Below are positions 1-8,325 of a DNA stretch of 64,000 bases, piece by piece. The DNA comes from Amycolatopsis mediterranei. Lineage in GTDB: Bacteria > Actinomycetota > Actinomycetes > Mycobacteriales > Pseudonocardiaceae. Below the pieces are notes generated by a model. It had not been told where the DNA came from and did no database searches. It saw only the letters and a list, made by a program, of their open reading frames with translations. The stretch spans positions 5,886,158 through 5,950,157 of the forward strand of contig NZ_CP100416.1 of NCBI RefSeq assembly GCF_026017845.1, given 5' to 3'. A program made the position numbers and the translations under genes. How positions within the stretch are numbered: the stretch's first letter is position 1; the number at the start of each line of letters is the position of its first letter.

Positions 1-1870
1 CTATTTCGGCCGCCGACACGCCCAGCACGGTCAACTCCAGCTCAACCTGCCGGAGACAACTTCGATACAGGCCCTAGCCGTCGCCCAAGCCGCTCGGCTG
101 CTAGCCGCTACCGGCTGGACCGCCGATACCTACCTCAACCTGCTCACCCAGCGCACCGACGAACTGCTAGCACGGCAGGCACCCGCCGCTGGCGACCCCG
201 TCTCGCTCACCGCTGCCTGGACAGTGTCGTTCGATCAGCTCGCTCGTGACCACCCAGCCGCCCTCTACACCCTCACCCTCCTAGCCTGGCTGGCTCCCGA
301 ACCAGTCCCACTCACCCTGCTCACCCACCAGGCCGGCGAAGCCGGCACCATCGCCCAGGACCCGCTGGCCTTCGCTGAACTCACCACCACCCTGCGAATC
401 CGCGGCATGGCTGAAGTCACCACGACCACCATCCAGCTCCACCGCGTACCTGCAGCACTGCTTCGAGCACGCACCCGCCGCGACATCACCGCGGACGACG
501 ACCAGGACGCCACATGGCCCGTCACAACGGTCCGGCTGCTTGCTGCTGGTCTACCCGAGGATCCCTGGATCAACCCGCCGAGCTGGCCGAGCTGGCGAGC
601 GCTCTTACCGCACCTGCTCTTCGCGTGCGATCCCGAGCGCCCGTGGCAACCAGTTACAACAGAAGTCGCCTACCTGCTCAGCCGCGTTGCGGCCTATCTC
701 CAGACCCGTGGGGACGCACGCACCGCGCTGCCGTTGTTCCAGCGTGCATACAGACTTCTTAAGGATCTTTACGGCGAGGACCACTCCAGCACGCTCAGCG
801 TCGCCAGCAGCCTCGCCGTCGCCCTCAGCGAACTGGGCAAACACCAACAAGCCCGCGAACTGCACGAAGACGTCCTCACCCGCCGCAAACGCGTCCTCGG
901 CGATGACCACCCAGACACCCTCAACTCTGCCAGCAACCTCGCCGTCGACCTCAGCAAGCTGGGCAAGTACGGGCAAGCCCGCGAACTGAGCGAAGACACC
1001 CTCGCCCGTTACAAACGCGTCTTCGGCGACGACCACCCCGGAACCCTCATGATCGTCAACGACCTCGCCATACATCTCAGGACGCTTGGCGAGTACCAAC
1101 AAGCCCGCGAACTGCACGAAGACACCTTCACCCGCCGCAGACGCGTCCTCGGCGACGACCATCCCAGCACCCTCACCAGCGCCAACAACCTCGCCCTCGC
1201 CCTTAATAAGCTGGGCGAGTACGGGCAAGCCCGCGAACTGAGCGAAGACACCCTCGCCCGCCTCAAACGCGTTCTCGGCGACGACCACCCAGACACCCTC
1301 ACGACCGCCAGCAACCTCGCCGTCGCCCTCAGCGAACTGGGCGAACACCAACAAGCCCGCGAACTGAAAGAAGACACCCTCGCCCGCCTCAAACACGTCT
1401 TCGGCGACGACCACCCCAGCACCCTCCATGTCGCCAGCAACCTCGCCGTCGAGCTCAGCAAGCTAGGCGAACACCAACAAGCCCGCGAACTCGACGAAGA
1501 CACCCTCGCCCGTTCCAAACGCGTTCTCGGCGACGACCACCCAGACACCCTCACCGGCGCCAGCAACCTCGCCGTCGCCCTCAGCGAACTGGGCGAACAC
1601 CAACGAGCCCGCGAACTGAGCGAAGACACCCTCGCCCGCCTCAAACGCGTTCTCGGCGACGACCACCCCACTACCCTCACCACCGCCGGCCACCTCGCCC
1701 TCGCCCTTAATAAGCTGGGCGAGTACGGGCAAGCCCGCGAACTGAGCGAAGACACCTTCGCCCGCCTCAAACGCGTTCTCGGCGGCGACCGCCTCAGCGC
1801 GCTCACCACCGCCGGCAATCCCGCCGCCGACCGCAAGGCCCTCGACGATGGCGAGGACGCGCCAGAATGA
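1..1870 (+). CDS. NB-ARC/TPR STAND-type protein, 3' part (5' end outside window)
   Basis: The reading frame is open from base 2 of the window without a start, so this is the C-terminal part of a longer gene; an internal GTG at 224 lies inside a conserved segment (SFDQLARDHPAALYTL) and is probably not the true start. That segment is the winged-helix region that follows the ATPase in actinobacterial NB-ARC/TPR (STAND) proteins. From about base 770 there are nine 42-residue repeats with the core GDDHPxTLxxAxNLA, typical of paired TPR motifs of this class. The last repeat is degenerate and the protein ends in an acidic tail. STAND proteins act as ATP-driven switches in signalling, conflict or peptide-maturation systems; the partner is not visible here. 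The NTPase domain itself is off the window, so the assignment rests on the linker and the TPRs. Immediately downstream is a tRNA-end fragment. Confidence 0.85.
   Translation, partial: YFGRRHAQHGQLQLNLPETTSIQALAVAQAARLLAATGWTADTYLNLLTQRTDELLARQAPAAGDPVSLTAAWTVSFDQLARDHPAALYTLTLLAWLAPEPVPLTLLTHQAGEAGTIAQDPLAFAELTTTLRIRGMAEVTTTTIQLHRVPAALLRARTRRDITADDDQDATWPVTTVRLLAAGLPEDPWINPPSWPSWRALLPHLLFACDPERPWQPVTTEVAYLLSRVAAYLQTRGDARTALPLFQRAYRLLKDLYGEDHSSTLSVASSLAVALSELGKHQQARELHEDVLTRRKRVLGDDHPDTLNSASNLAVDLSKLGKYGQARELSEDTLARYKRVFGDDHPGTLMIVNDLAIHLRTLGEYQQARELHEDTFTRRRRVLGDDHPSTLTSANNLALALNKLGEYGQARELSEDTLARLKRVLGDDHPDTLTTASNLAVALSELGEHQQARELKEDTLARLKHVFGDDHPSTLHVASNLAVELSKLGEHQQARELDEDTLARSKRVLGDDHPDTLTGASNLAVALSELGEHQRARELSEDTLARLKRVLGDDHPTTLTTAGHLALALNKLGEYGQARELSEDTFARLKRVLGGDRLSALTTAGNPAADRKALDDGEDAPE
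770..1800 (+). repeat. 126-bp tandem repeats encoding TPRs
   Basis: The block GGCGACGACCA recurs every 126 bp (for example at about 1027, 1153, 1279, 1405, 1531 and 1657), one 42-residue TPR unit per period. Several neighbouring units are nearly identical at the DNA level, which allows unit gain or loss by unequal recombination. The repeats are protein-coding and have no spacers, so they are not a CRISPR array. Confidence 0.9.
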
Positions 1871-2181
1871 CAGTCCTTCCGTTAGCCGCGCTTTCGCATA
1901 CCGGCAACGCGCCTGGTCGCTGAGCCTGACCAGCCCTGACCATACGGCCGGATGACGGAAGTCCTAGTTAACTAATCTGCGGCGGCGTGCCCAATGCGTT
2001 CCCAAACGCCCAATGCTGCGAGTGCTTTCTGACGAGTCTTCGCAGGTCAGAGCCACTGCCGAAGCGTAACCGTGTCTAACCCTCCGGAGGCAGGTGTCGC
2101 AGGTTCGAATCCTGCCGAGGGCACCCTTATGGGAGCGACCTGGCTCAGCTGGCAGTAACGACGAGCCTAGGCAGCCCGACC
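1871..2181. other. non-coding gap carrying a tRNA-end fragment
   Basis: This 311-base gap between the two NB-ARC/TPR genes shows no convincing open frame. Its only recognisable content is the tRNA 3'-end fragment listed separately. A weak TTG start for the next gene sits at its right edge. Confidence 0.6.
2093..2125 (+). other. tRNA 3'-end fragment, probable att-site remnant
   Basis: The stretch reads as a T-arm, with stem GCAGG, loop TTCGAAT and stem CCTGC, followed by the acceptor strand CGAGGGC, discriminator A and CC. No matching 5' acceptor (GCCCTCG), D-arm or anticodon arm lies in the roughly 45 bases upstream, so it is not a complete gene. The sequence resembles the 3' end of an actinobacterial tRNA-Arg, from memory. 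Integrated actinomycete elements typically recreate such tRNA 3' ends at their att junctions, so this is read as an attachment-site scar. Confidence 0.6.
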
Positions 2182-4767
2182 TTGGTTACGACTCGCGATG
2201 AGGTCGGTCCTAGTGCTCGGAGGCTGGTTGTGGGTGCGCGACGGTGGGTGCCCTCACCGGTACCTCTAGCGCTGCTGGGTGTTGCTGTCGCGCTGGCGGG
2301 CAACCTGGCCACCGGCCTGGTCGAAATTAAGCAGCCGTGGTGGCCCCCAGCCGTGTTCGCTGCACTGGGGTTGCTGGTGGCCGGAGTGGTGGTGCTAGAG
2401 ACGGTGCGGCATCGGGCCGAGCGGATCCAGGCGCAGCTACGTCCGGTCGAAGTGCAGTCTCGGGTGTTCGGGGCGCTTCCCCGTCAGGCGTGGCAGTGGC
2501 AGCCGCGGCCGTTGGAGGAAAAGGCGGTGCGGGAGGCGCTGGGGCGGCGGGGCAGAACGGCGTTGGTGGCGTTGCCGGGTGCGCGAGGCGCAGGCAAGTC
2601 GCAGCTGGCTGCCGGCTACGCCCGGTGGTGCCTCGATCAGGGCTATGACCTGGTGGCGTGGATCAATGCGGAGTCCGGGCCCGTGTCCGAGCTGGCGGCG
2701 CTGGCGGCCCATCTCGGGCTGCCGGGGGTGGCGGAGATGGCGCCAGAACAGGCGGCGGCCGCGGTGTGCCGGTGGCTCGAGCGGGACGGCCGAGCCCGGC
2801 GGCTGCTGGTGTTCGACAACGTCGACGATCCGGACGTACTGCACGGCTACGTCCCGTCGGCCGGCTCGACAAAGGTTCTGATTACCACCAACCGGCGGGA
2901 ATTCATGACGATGGCCGGGATCGCTGTGGTCGAGGTCGGCATGTTCTCTCCCGCTGAAGCAAGGGAGTTCCTGGCCCGGGCGACCGGCCTGGACCCGGCC
3001 GGCGATGGGGCACGGTTGGGTGAGCAGCTGGGCTGGCTGCCGCTGGGGTTGGCTCAGGCTGCCGCGTTCATCGCCCGGACCGGGATCTCCTATGCCGAAT
3101 ATGCGCGGCTGCTGCAGCGTCAGGACTTGAACGAAACATTGCGTCAGCAGGCCGGAGCCGACCACCCTGGAGTACTGAAGGCAACCCAGCTCAGCTTGAC
3201 AGGATTGGCCGAGACGGACCATAGCGGGGACGCGGCCCGGTTGCTGCGTGTGCTGTCGCTGCTGTCACCGGACGGGGTGAGCCGTGACCTGCTGGTGCAG
3301 GCCGAGCCGCAACTCGGCTTGCACAGCGGAGTGTGGCCTGCAGTCAGCACGTTGGTGACGGCATCGCTGGTCACGCTCGGCGGTGTCGCCCAAGCCGCCG
3401 CCTATGGCGAGGACCGTCGGGTCGTCGCGGTGCACCGGCTCACCGCGTTGGTGGTCCGTCACGAAGCCCGTAAGCCGCCCGGTGATGATCAGAAAGCCGC
3501 CCTGGACACGGCGGCCGGACTGCTGGACGCGCTCACCGAGCGTTTCCCCGGCGACCAGGTCGCACTGCGCCGTGATGAGCTGGACGAACTCGCCGCCCAC
3601 CTCGACGCCGTACTCGGCCATACCGACGAGCCGTCGCCACTGCTGCTTGCCCAAGCCAATTGGATTGCCGGGCTGCTGGAGCAAGCCGGCGACCTGACCC
3701 GCGCCCTGCCCCTGTTCGAGCAAACGCTCGCCAATCGCGAGCGGCTGTTGGGAGCCGAGCACCCCGACACCCTGACCTCGCGGAACAACCTCGCCGGCGC
3801 CTACAAGTCGGCGGGACGCCTGAACGAAGCAATCGCCCTGTACGAGCAGACCCTCGCCGATCGCGAGCGGCTGTTGGGAGACGAACACCCGAGCACCCTG
3901 ACCTCGCGAAACAACCTCGCCTACGCCTACAGGTCGGCGGGACGGCTGGACGAAGCAATCGCCCTGTACGAGCAGACCCTCGCCGTATGCGAGCGAGTGT
4001 TGGGAGCCGAACACCGGAACACCCTGACCTCGCGAAACAACCTCGCCGGCGCCTACAAGTCGGCGGGACGCCTGAACGAAGCAATCGCCCTGTACGAGCA
4101 GACCCTCGCCGATCGCGAGCGGGTGTTGGGAGCCGAGCACCCCGACACTCTGACCTCTCAAATCGACCTTGCCAGCGCCTACGTGTCGGCGGGACGCCTG
4201 AACGAGGCGCTCGCGCTGCACGAGCAGTCCCTCGCCGTATGCGAGCGGGTGTTGGGAGACGAACACCCGAGCACCCTGACCTCGCGAAACAACCTCGCCA
4301 GCGCCTACGAGTCGGCGGGACGCCTGAACGAGGCGCTCGCCCTGTTCGAGCAGACCCTCGCCGATCGCGAACGGCTGTTGGGAGACGAACACCCGAGCAC
4401 CCTGACCTCGCGAAACAACCTCGCCGGCGCCTACGAGTCGGCGGGACGGCTGGTTGAGGCGATCGCTCTGTACGTGCAGACCCTCGCCGATCGCGAACGG
4501 CTGTTGGGAGACGAACACCCGAGCACCCTGACCTCGCGAAACAACCTCGCCTACGCCTACAGGTCGGCGGGACGGCTGGACGAAGCAATCGCCCTGCACC
4601 AGCAGACCCTTGCCGATCGCGAGCGGCTGTTGGGAACCGAGCACCCGGATACCCTGACCTCGCGGAACAACCTCGCCGACGCCTACAAGTCGGCGGGACG
4701 CCTGAACGAAGCAATCGCCCTGCACCAGCAGACCCTTCCCGGCCGGCCGTCGCAGAAGGCGCACTGA
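2182..4767 (+). CDS. membrane-anchored NB-ARC/TPR STAND-type protein
   Basis: The 861-residue protein begins with two hydrophobic segments (about residues 27-46 and 56-74) that would place it in the membrane with the bulk in the cytoplasm. An NB-ARC-type ATPase follows, with Walker A GARGAGKS near residue 135, Walker B LLVFDNVDD near 210 and a sensor-like KVLITTNRR near 232. A helical and winged-helix stretch (about 270-430) leads into eight 42-residue TPR units with core GDEHPSTLTSRNNLA. The start at 2182 is TTG with no clear ribosome-binding site; GTG at 2230 is an alternative that would shorten the N-terminus but keep the first helix. It lies between two tRNA-end fragments, next to another NB-ARC/TPR gene. 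The role is probably a signalling or conflict switch; the ligand and output are unknown. Confidence 0.88.
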   Translation: MVTTRDEVGPSARRLVVGARRWVPSPVPLALLGVAVALAGNLATGLVEIKQPWWPPAVFAALGLLVAGVVVLETVRHRAERIQAQLRPVEVQSRVFGALPRQAWQWQPRPLEEKAVREALGRRGRTALVALPGARGAGKSQLAAGYARWCLDQGYDLVAWINAESGPVSELAALAAHLGLPGVAEMAPEQAAAAVCRWLERDGRARRLLVFDNVDDPDVLHGYVPSAGSTKVLITTNRREFMTMAGIAVVEVGMFSPAEAREFLARATGLDPAGDGARLGEQLGWLPLGLAQAAAFIARTGISYAEYARLLQRQDLNETLRQQAGADHPGVLKATQLSLTGLAETDHSGDAARLLRVLSLLSPDGVSRDLLVQAEPQLGLHSGVWPAVSTLVTASLVTLGGVAQAAAYGEDRRVVAVHRLTALVVRHEARKPPGDDQKAALDTAAGLLDALTERFPGDQVALRRDELDELAAHLDAVLGHTDEPSPLLLAQANWIAGLLEQAGDLTRALPLFEQTLANRERLLGAEHPDTLTSRNNLAGAYKSAGRLNEAIALYEQTLADRERLLGDEHPSTLTSRNNLAYAYRSAGRLDEAIALYEQTLAVCERVLGAEHRNTLTSRNNLAGAYKSAGRLNEAIALYEQTLADRERVLGAEHPDTLTSQIDLASAYVSAGRLNEALALHEQSLAVCERVLGDEHPSTLTSRNNLASAYESAGRLNEALALFEQTLADRERLLGDEHPSTLTSRNNLAGAYESAGRLVEAIALYVQTLADRERLLGDEHPSTLTSRNNLAYAYRSAGRLDEAIALHQQTLADRERLLGTEHPDTLTSRNNLADAYKSAGRLNEAIALHQQTLPGRPSQKAH
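3720..4740 (+). repeat. 126-bp tandem repeats encoding TPRs
   Basis: Eight in-frame units of 126 bp encode the TPR half of the membrane-anchored STAND protein. Long runs, such as the one encoding GDEHPSTLTSRNNLA, are identical between units, more so than in the neighbouring TPR gene, suggesting recent duplication or gene conversion. Confidence 0.9.
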
Positions 4768-4964
4768 CTCTGAGATGGGGCAGGCAGCGAGGCAGCTCCA
4801 AAATCTCCCACACGGTGAGTCTGAGCACGTCCCGCTGCCTGACCAACTGCCTGACGATGACCGAAGACTCCAGCGGACATGGACGGACGTCAGCGGACTG
4901 CTACAGTCAGGCAGATAGCGGCTTTGACCAGCACTTTTACGCCTGTTAAGTGCCTGGGGGTCAA

Positions 4965-4996
4965 GGGGTCGCAGGTTCAAATCCTGTCAGCCCGAC
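4965..4996 (+). other. tRNA 3'-end fragment, probable att site of the adjacent integrase
   Basis: A T-arm (stem GCAGG, loop TTCAAAT, stem CCTGT) is followed by the acceptor strand CAGCCCG, A and C. A pairing 5' acceptor (CGGGCTG) is absent in the preceding 75 bases, so this is not an intact tRNA gene. It differs from the fragment at 2093-2125 in loop and acceptor, so a different tRNA target is implied. It lies 126 bp from the 3' end of an integrase gene that reads toward it, the usual layout of a tRNA-integrated element. It is followed by a strong hairpin. Confidence 0.65.
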
Positions 4997-5009
4997 GGAC
5001 ACACTTGCA

Positions 5010-5045
5010 GGGCCCGTGAGCAGCATAACCGCAGCTCACGGGCCC
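5010..5045. terminator. 12-bp perfect hairpin after the tRNA fragment
   Basis: GGGCCCGTGAGC at 5010-5021 pairs perfectly with GCTCACGGGCCC at 5034-5045 across a 12-nt loop. No U-run follows, as is common in high-GC actinomycetes. Its position suggests a terminator for the original tRNA gene, or for the integrase reading from the other side. Confidence 0.7.
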
Positions 5046-5122
5046 TAGCTGCACCTACCCCCCTGCACCTTCTCGGACTCGCGCTCGGGGCGAAGATCCG
5101 GCGCGAGTGACTAACTGGGTGA

Positions 5123-5655
5123 CTAAGCCTCACCACCCCCTGCCGAGAAGATGCTCTCCATCGCCAGCGCACCCTCCACGATCACCAGCCGGATCTGGTG
5201 CCGATAGACCTGCTCCGCGACGGCCGTCCCGCTGTGCCCGAAGAGCCTGGCGATGTCCTCGATCGGTACCCGGGCGTCCGACAGCAGGGACACGAAGCTG
5301 TGCCGCATCTCCCGCGGCGTCCACTCCTCCGGCACCAGGCCGGCCGCCTTCACCACCTTCCGGAAGCCGCGCCGGACGTTGTGCGCGTCGAGCTCGGTGC
5401 CGACCGCAGACGCGAACACGAGCCCGTTCTCCTGCCACGGTTTGCCCTTGCCACGGCGGTGCCGTTCCTGCGCACGCTTCTTGATGGCCTCCTGGCGGAT
5501 CCGGTGCAGCCTGAGCGCCACCACGCAGCGCATCGGCATCGCCAGGCCCCGTCGGGACTTCCGTGTCTTCGTGTCGTTTCCGGCTCGGACCGAGCGGTAC
5601 ACGCTGATCGAGCGCAGCACGGGAGGTGTGACGGTGGCGTTTCCGTTCAGGTCGC
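5123..5655 (-). pseudogene. tyrosine recombinase (integrase), C-terminal half
   Basis: About 176 residues of a tyrosine-recombinase catalytic domain remain. Visible are the beta-hairpin lysine region TKTRKSRR, the box II stretch TPREMRHSF with its arginine, FGHSG and the probable nucleophile tyrosine in VYRHQ. Box I and the whole N-terminal DNA-binding half are missing. Upstream, the frame runs without a stop into an IS21 IstB fragment (junction near 5655), so the gene was broken by an insertion that later decayed. Such integrases move SMR, AICE or prophage elements into tRNA genes, and a tRNA 3'-end fragment lies just beyond its 3' end. The integrase is almost certainly inactive. Confidence 0.8.
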
Positions 5656-5800
5656 GGAGCAGGTTGCGGCGTTGGCGGGTGCGGCAGGAGTCGCCGGTGA
5701 GGGTGAGGACCTCGGCGTGGCGGACCAGGCGGTCGATCATGGCTGCGGCGACAACGTCGTCGGAGAGGGTCTCTCCCCAGCGCCCGAACGGCAGTTCGAG
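5653..5800 (-). mobile_element. IS21-family IstB C-terminal remnant fused to the integrase
   Basis: In the same frame as the integrase remnant, about 47 residues (LPFGRWGETLSDDVVAAAMI, then the DRLVRHAEVLTLTGDS stretch) match the C-terminal end of IstB helper ATPases of IS21-family elements. No IstB Walker motifs and no IstA transposase remain nearby. The frame stays open from GTG/ATG codons near 5893 to the integrase stop at 5123, giving a fortuitous 256-residue chimera. IstB is the ATP-dependent target-capture partner of the IstA transposase; this piece cannot work. Confidence 0.75.
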
Positions 5801-6129
5801 GTCACCATCACCGAGCCCTGTCGCTGCCACGGGTCTACTGTGTCCGGTCATGGACTTGGCCGCGCTGTTGGTGGCGATCGCATCCGGAATCATCGCGCTC
5901 GGCAGCGCCGCCTACGGTCCGCAGCCATGAATCGACGGGGGCGATGCCGCGCCACGCCGATGAGTCAGGGGAACGTCAGCGGAACCACCGTGACAGGGAA
6001 ACGGCCGCGCACATTGGACGAGCGACTCAAGTATTTCGCTGAGGACCACTCGGCAAGGTGAAATATCGGCCAGTCAGGCCTTCGGGCGCAAGTTCCCCAA
6101 GATCCCCGCCGCATCATGAAAACGTCGAA
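5800..6129. other. degenerate stretch, possible truncated membrane peptide
   Basis: No intact gene is supported in this 330-base stretch. On the plus strand ATG 5850 opens a 26-residue peptide ending at 5930 (MDLAALLVAIASGIIALGSA and six more) that looks like the first transmembrane helix of a longer actinobacterial membrane protein cut short by a stop. It may be the residue of a gene truncated by the adjacent insertion. Evidence for expression is lacking. Confidence 0.25.
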
Positions 6130-6612
6130 TTAACAACTGAATGTCATATTTGCTCCGGTGACTGACGAGAAGAAGACAGCCGGAAAGCCGAGCTCGGCAA
6201 TCCAGTTGATAACTTGATTGTCCGCAACAGTCCCGGGGCTCGAAAAGCGCGGAAACGTGAAGAGAGTCGTTCGATTACGGTCCAACAAAGCAAGACGCAC
6301 GACAACCCAAGCATCTCCGTCGTCGGTTGAGAAGAATCGTGACAGCAACTCTGCCGTCCCGTCGTCGTGAAGTCTAAGGGTTGGACCCTTGTCCAGGGTG
6401 CCGTTTATAAGGCCGGACAGCGTGCAATCGCCACTCCTGAGAGGGGTGCCCCACATGAATTCGGCAGTTTGAAAGGCAGCGGTATCTGACTTTTCCTCCG
6501 GCTCCAGTTCATCTGTCGATGCGCTTAGAACTTCCTCTAGTTTAGAACTGGTCACAACGGCCTCGGTTTCAGCGGTCTCACCGTTGCTTGACTGCGCCTC
6601 ATCGGTCATCAT
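6130..6612 (-). CDS. small DUF6294-like protein
   Basis: This 160-residue protein has an acidic low-complexity N-terminus (about residues 1-45), then a compact domain with FMWGTPLRSGDCTLSG, DGTAELL and TDDGDAWVVVRLALLDRNR. That pattern (WG-x-GDCT, DGTA, DDxDAW, LLDxN) resembles the short actinobacterial family annotated as DUF6294, recognised from memory and without a known function. There is no signal peptide. Adjacent ATG codons at 6612 and 6609 compete for the start. Base composition is visibly lower in GC than its neighbours, consistent with recent transfer. It stands alone between integrase and IS remnants. Confidence 0.6.
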   Translation of the reverse strand: MMTDEAQSSNGETAETEAVVTSSKLEEVLSASTDELEPEEKSDTAAFQTAEFMWGTPLRSGDCTLSGLINGTLDKGPTLRLHDDGTAELLSRFFSTDDGDAWVVVRLALLDRNRTTLFTFPRFSSPGTVADNQVINWIAELGFPAVFFSSVTGANMTFSC

Positions 6613-6880
6613 ATTCCCCGTGATGTGATTGTCGCTGTCGCCCGTAGCAGGTGGATCAGACTAGACCTCGCCGTCGACGCCCGCCACGGTCCTGATCTGT
6701 CGAAACTGTGACATCGAGCCAGCCGCGCGTACAAGAGGGTAGTCCCGCACCACCTTTTTGGCCGTAGCCGAAACGAAGGGACCACCCGTTTGGACGCAGT
6801 GACAGCAGGAATCCCTCCGAAACTCCGGGTGCGAAATCCATGCCGCTGCTCGCTCGCCATCTACGCCCCGGACCACGCTG
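6613..6880. other. non-coding gap, no supported feature
   Basis: Several overlapping frames of 60-80 codons are open on the minus strand here, but none carries a recognisable domain, a good ribosome-binding site or gene-like composition. I see nothing that can be supported in this stretch. Confidence 0.5.
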
Positions 6881-7590
6881 ACTGGTGAGTTGTCGGTCGC
6901 GTTGTCGGGGGCAGCGGAAGCCGTGAGCTCGGCATGACCCGGGCCGGGTGCTCGTCGATCTGGCGGTCGCGGTCGCCGACGGCGCGACTACGATCTCCGA
7001 GATTGCGGTGCTGGTCGATCAATCTGGATTGTTCGAGGCTGTGGCGTCGGATTCGACGTGTTGGCGGCTGCTGGATCAGCTCAACGAGACCCGTCTGGCG
7101 GCGGTCGTGGCGGCTCGCGCCCGGGCGCGGGACGTCGTCTGGCGCGGCACGCCAATACCCGCGGGGCAGGGTTCCCGCCGGCTAGGGTCGCCGGCCGGGA
7201 GCTGCCGGTGCTGGTGATCGACCTGGATGCCTCGATCGTGGTCTGTCACTCGGAGAAGGAGCTGGCAGCGGCAACGTTCAAGGGGTCGTTGGCCATCACC
7301 CGATGCTCGCGTTCTGCGACGACACCGGGGAGTTTCTCACTGGTCAGCTGCGTCGCGGCAATGCGGGCGCGAACTACGCCGATGATCACATCGCCGTGCT
7401 CGAGCAGGCATTGGCGCAGATCCCCGACGGTCACCGGCACGGCACCCCGATCCTGATCCGGGCTGACACCGCCGGCTGCACCAAGGGTTTCCTCGCGCAT
7501 GTCCGGTCCTTGCGCGAGCAGGCGGTGAGCTGCGAGTTCTCAGTGGGGCGGCCGATCACCGCCCGCGAACGAGACGCCAACGCGACCCCA
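6880..7590 (+). mobile_element. IS1380-family transposase remnant, multiply frameshifted
   Basis: Pieces of one transposase appear in successive frames: VLVDLAVAVADGATTISEIA and then DQSGLFEAVASD (about 6948-7160), ELPVLVIDLDASIVVCHSEK (about 7195-7290), and MLAFCDDTGEFLTGQLRRGN with ILIRADTAGC (7303-7560). The D in VIDLDA and the D in RADTAG fit acidic catalytic positions of IS1380-type enzymes. At least two frameshifts and a missing C-terminus make it inactive. The match ends abruptly near 7590, where an IS630 fragment begins on the other strand. The family call is from recalled motifs and a database comparison would settle it. Confidence 0.7.
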
Positions 7591-7734
7591 TCGCGGCCTG
7601 CCCCGGCCGGACATCTTCACCACGATCGCCCGCCGCACCCTGATCGGATCCTTCGCAGTCCTCGTCACCTGCGCCAGCTTGCGGCCTTCCTCCATCGACG
7701 GTGTCCGGACGAACACCTCGGGTCGACGAGCCAC
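7590..7734 (-). mobile_element. IS630-family transposase N-terminal remnant
   Basis: On the minus strand a GTG at 7734 opens VARRPEVFVRTPSMEEGRKL followed by AQVTRTAKDPIRVRRAIVV, the typical first 45 residues of IS630-family transposases (helix-turn-helix region). The similarity stops near 7590, and the DDE catalytic domain is absent. It abuts the IS1380 remnant in opposite orientation. The element is dead. Confidence 0.65.
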
Positions 7735-7934
7735 AACCACCTCCCACACTTGATCGACAGGAGACGGCCTCATCCCACGATCACCAAGATCAATTACCGG
7801 GTCAACCTACTGAGACAAGCCACTAACAAGCGGTCTGCACGATCAACGGCACAAAAATGACGGCTCCGGCTGTCATTCTTTGCTGTAGAATTTGTTGTTT
7901 GACTTGTGGGTCGGGCGGTGGAGAGGTGGCAGTG

Positions 7935-8315
7935 ATGCCGGATGCCCCCATGCAGCGCGAGTTCGAGGTGGTCATTGAGCCGCACACAGACGAATACAGC
8001 CGGGACGACAATCGGTGGCGGGCCCAGGTCACGACGCTGCGTCGCGACCTGCAGGAACAGGTGGACACGGTTGACCGCGGCCGGCTGGTACCGGGCGCGA
8101 AGGGGACGATCGACGAGCTGATTGTCGGTTTGGGCAGCGCTGGTGCGTTCACCGCGATGGTCGAGTGTATCCGCGCGTGGCTGGGACGCGACAAGAGTCG
8201 GCGCATCGAGGTGCGGTGGGACGAAGATGGGGTTGAGCGGTTCGTGACATTCCAGGGGTCGCCGTGGACTCCGAGACGGTGCGAGAGATCGCTCGGGCGG
8301 CTGCGGCGCGAATAG
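7935..8315 (+). CDS. EACC1 (effector-associated constant component 1) protein, C-terminus probably frameshifted
   Basis: The 126-residue product has the EACC1 pattern seen beside caspase, trypsin and other effectors in bacterial conflict systems: an N-terminal strand EFEVVIEPHTDE, a central RWRAQVTTLRRDLQEQ helix, then IDELIVGLGSAGAFTAMVEC with IRAWLG, and a basic strand RRIEVRWDEDG. ATG 7935 is preceded by GGAGAGG at a suitable distance. After about base 8250 the frame becomes arginine-rich (SPWTPRRCERSLGRLRRE), while another frame reads GVAVDSETVREIARAAAARI, which is the expected C-terminal helix and would end at about 8352. A single-base indel in the GGGG run near 8255 is the likely cause. 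It is the first gene of a pair with the caspase-like gene. Confidence 0.75.
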   Translation: MPDAPMQREFEVVIEPHTDEYSRDDNRWRAQVTTLRRDLQEQVDTVDRGRLVPGAKGTIDELIVGLGSAGAFTAMVECIRAWLGRDKSRRIEVRWDEDGVERFVTFQGSPWTPRRCERSLGRLRRE

Positions 8316-8325
8316 GGGGTCAGGC

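Noticed and set aside
605..1429. Long open frames antisense to the TPR and glycosidase genes
   Set aside because: They mirror repetitive GC-rich codons of the real genes and show no domains, starts or ribosome-binding sites of their own.
770..1800. CRISPR-like repeat array
   Set aside because: The 126-bp period is contiguous, in frame, and encodes TPR motifs; there are no unique spacers.
2050..2125. Complete tRNA gene ending at 2125
   Set aside because: Only the T-arm and 3' acceptor are present; no complementary 5' acceptor, D-arm or anticodon arm fits upstream.
4915..4996. Complete tRNA gene ending at 4996
   Set aside because: No CGGGCTG-like 5' acceptor or cloverleaf can be built in the preceding 80 bases.
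5926..6061. Small plus-strand peptide ending DERLKYFAEDHSAR
   Set aside because: It looks faintly protein-like but has no ribosome-binding site or recognisable family and lies in insertion debris.
6661..6876. Minus-strand frames of 60-80 codons
   Set aside because: Three overlapping alternatives exist, none with a domain or a convincing start.
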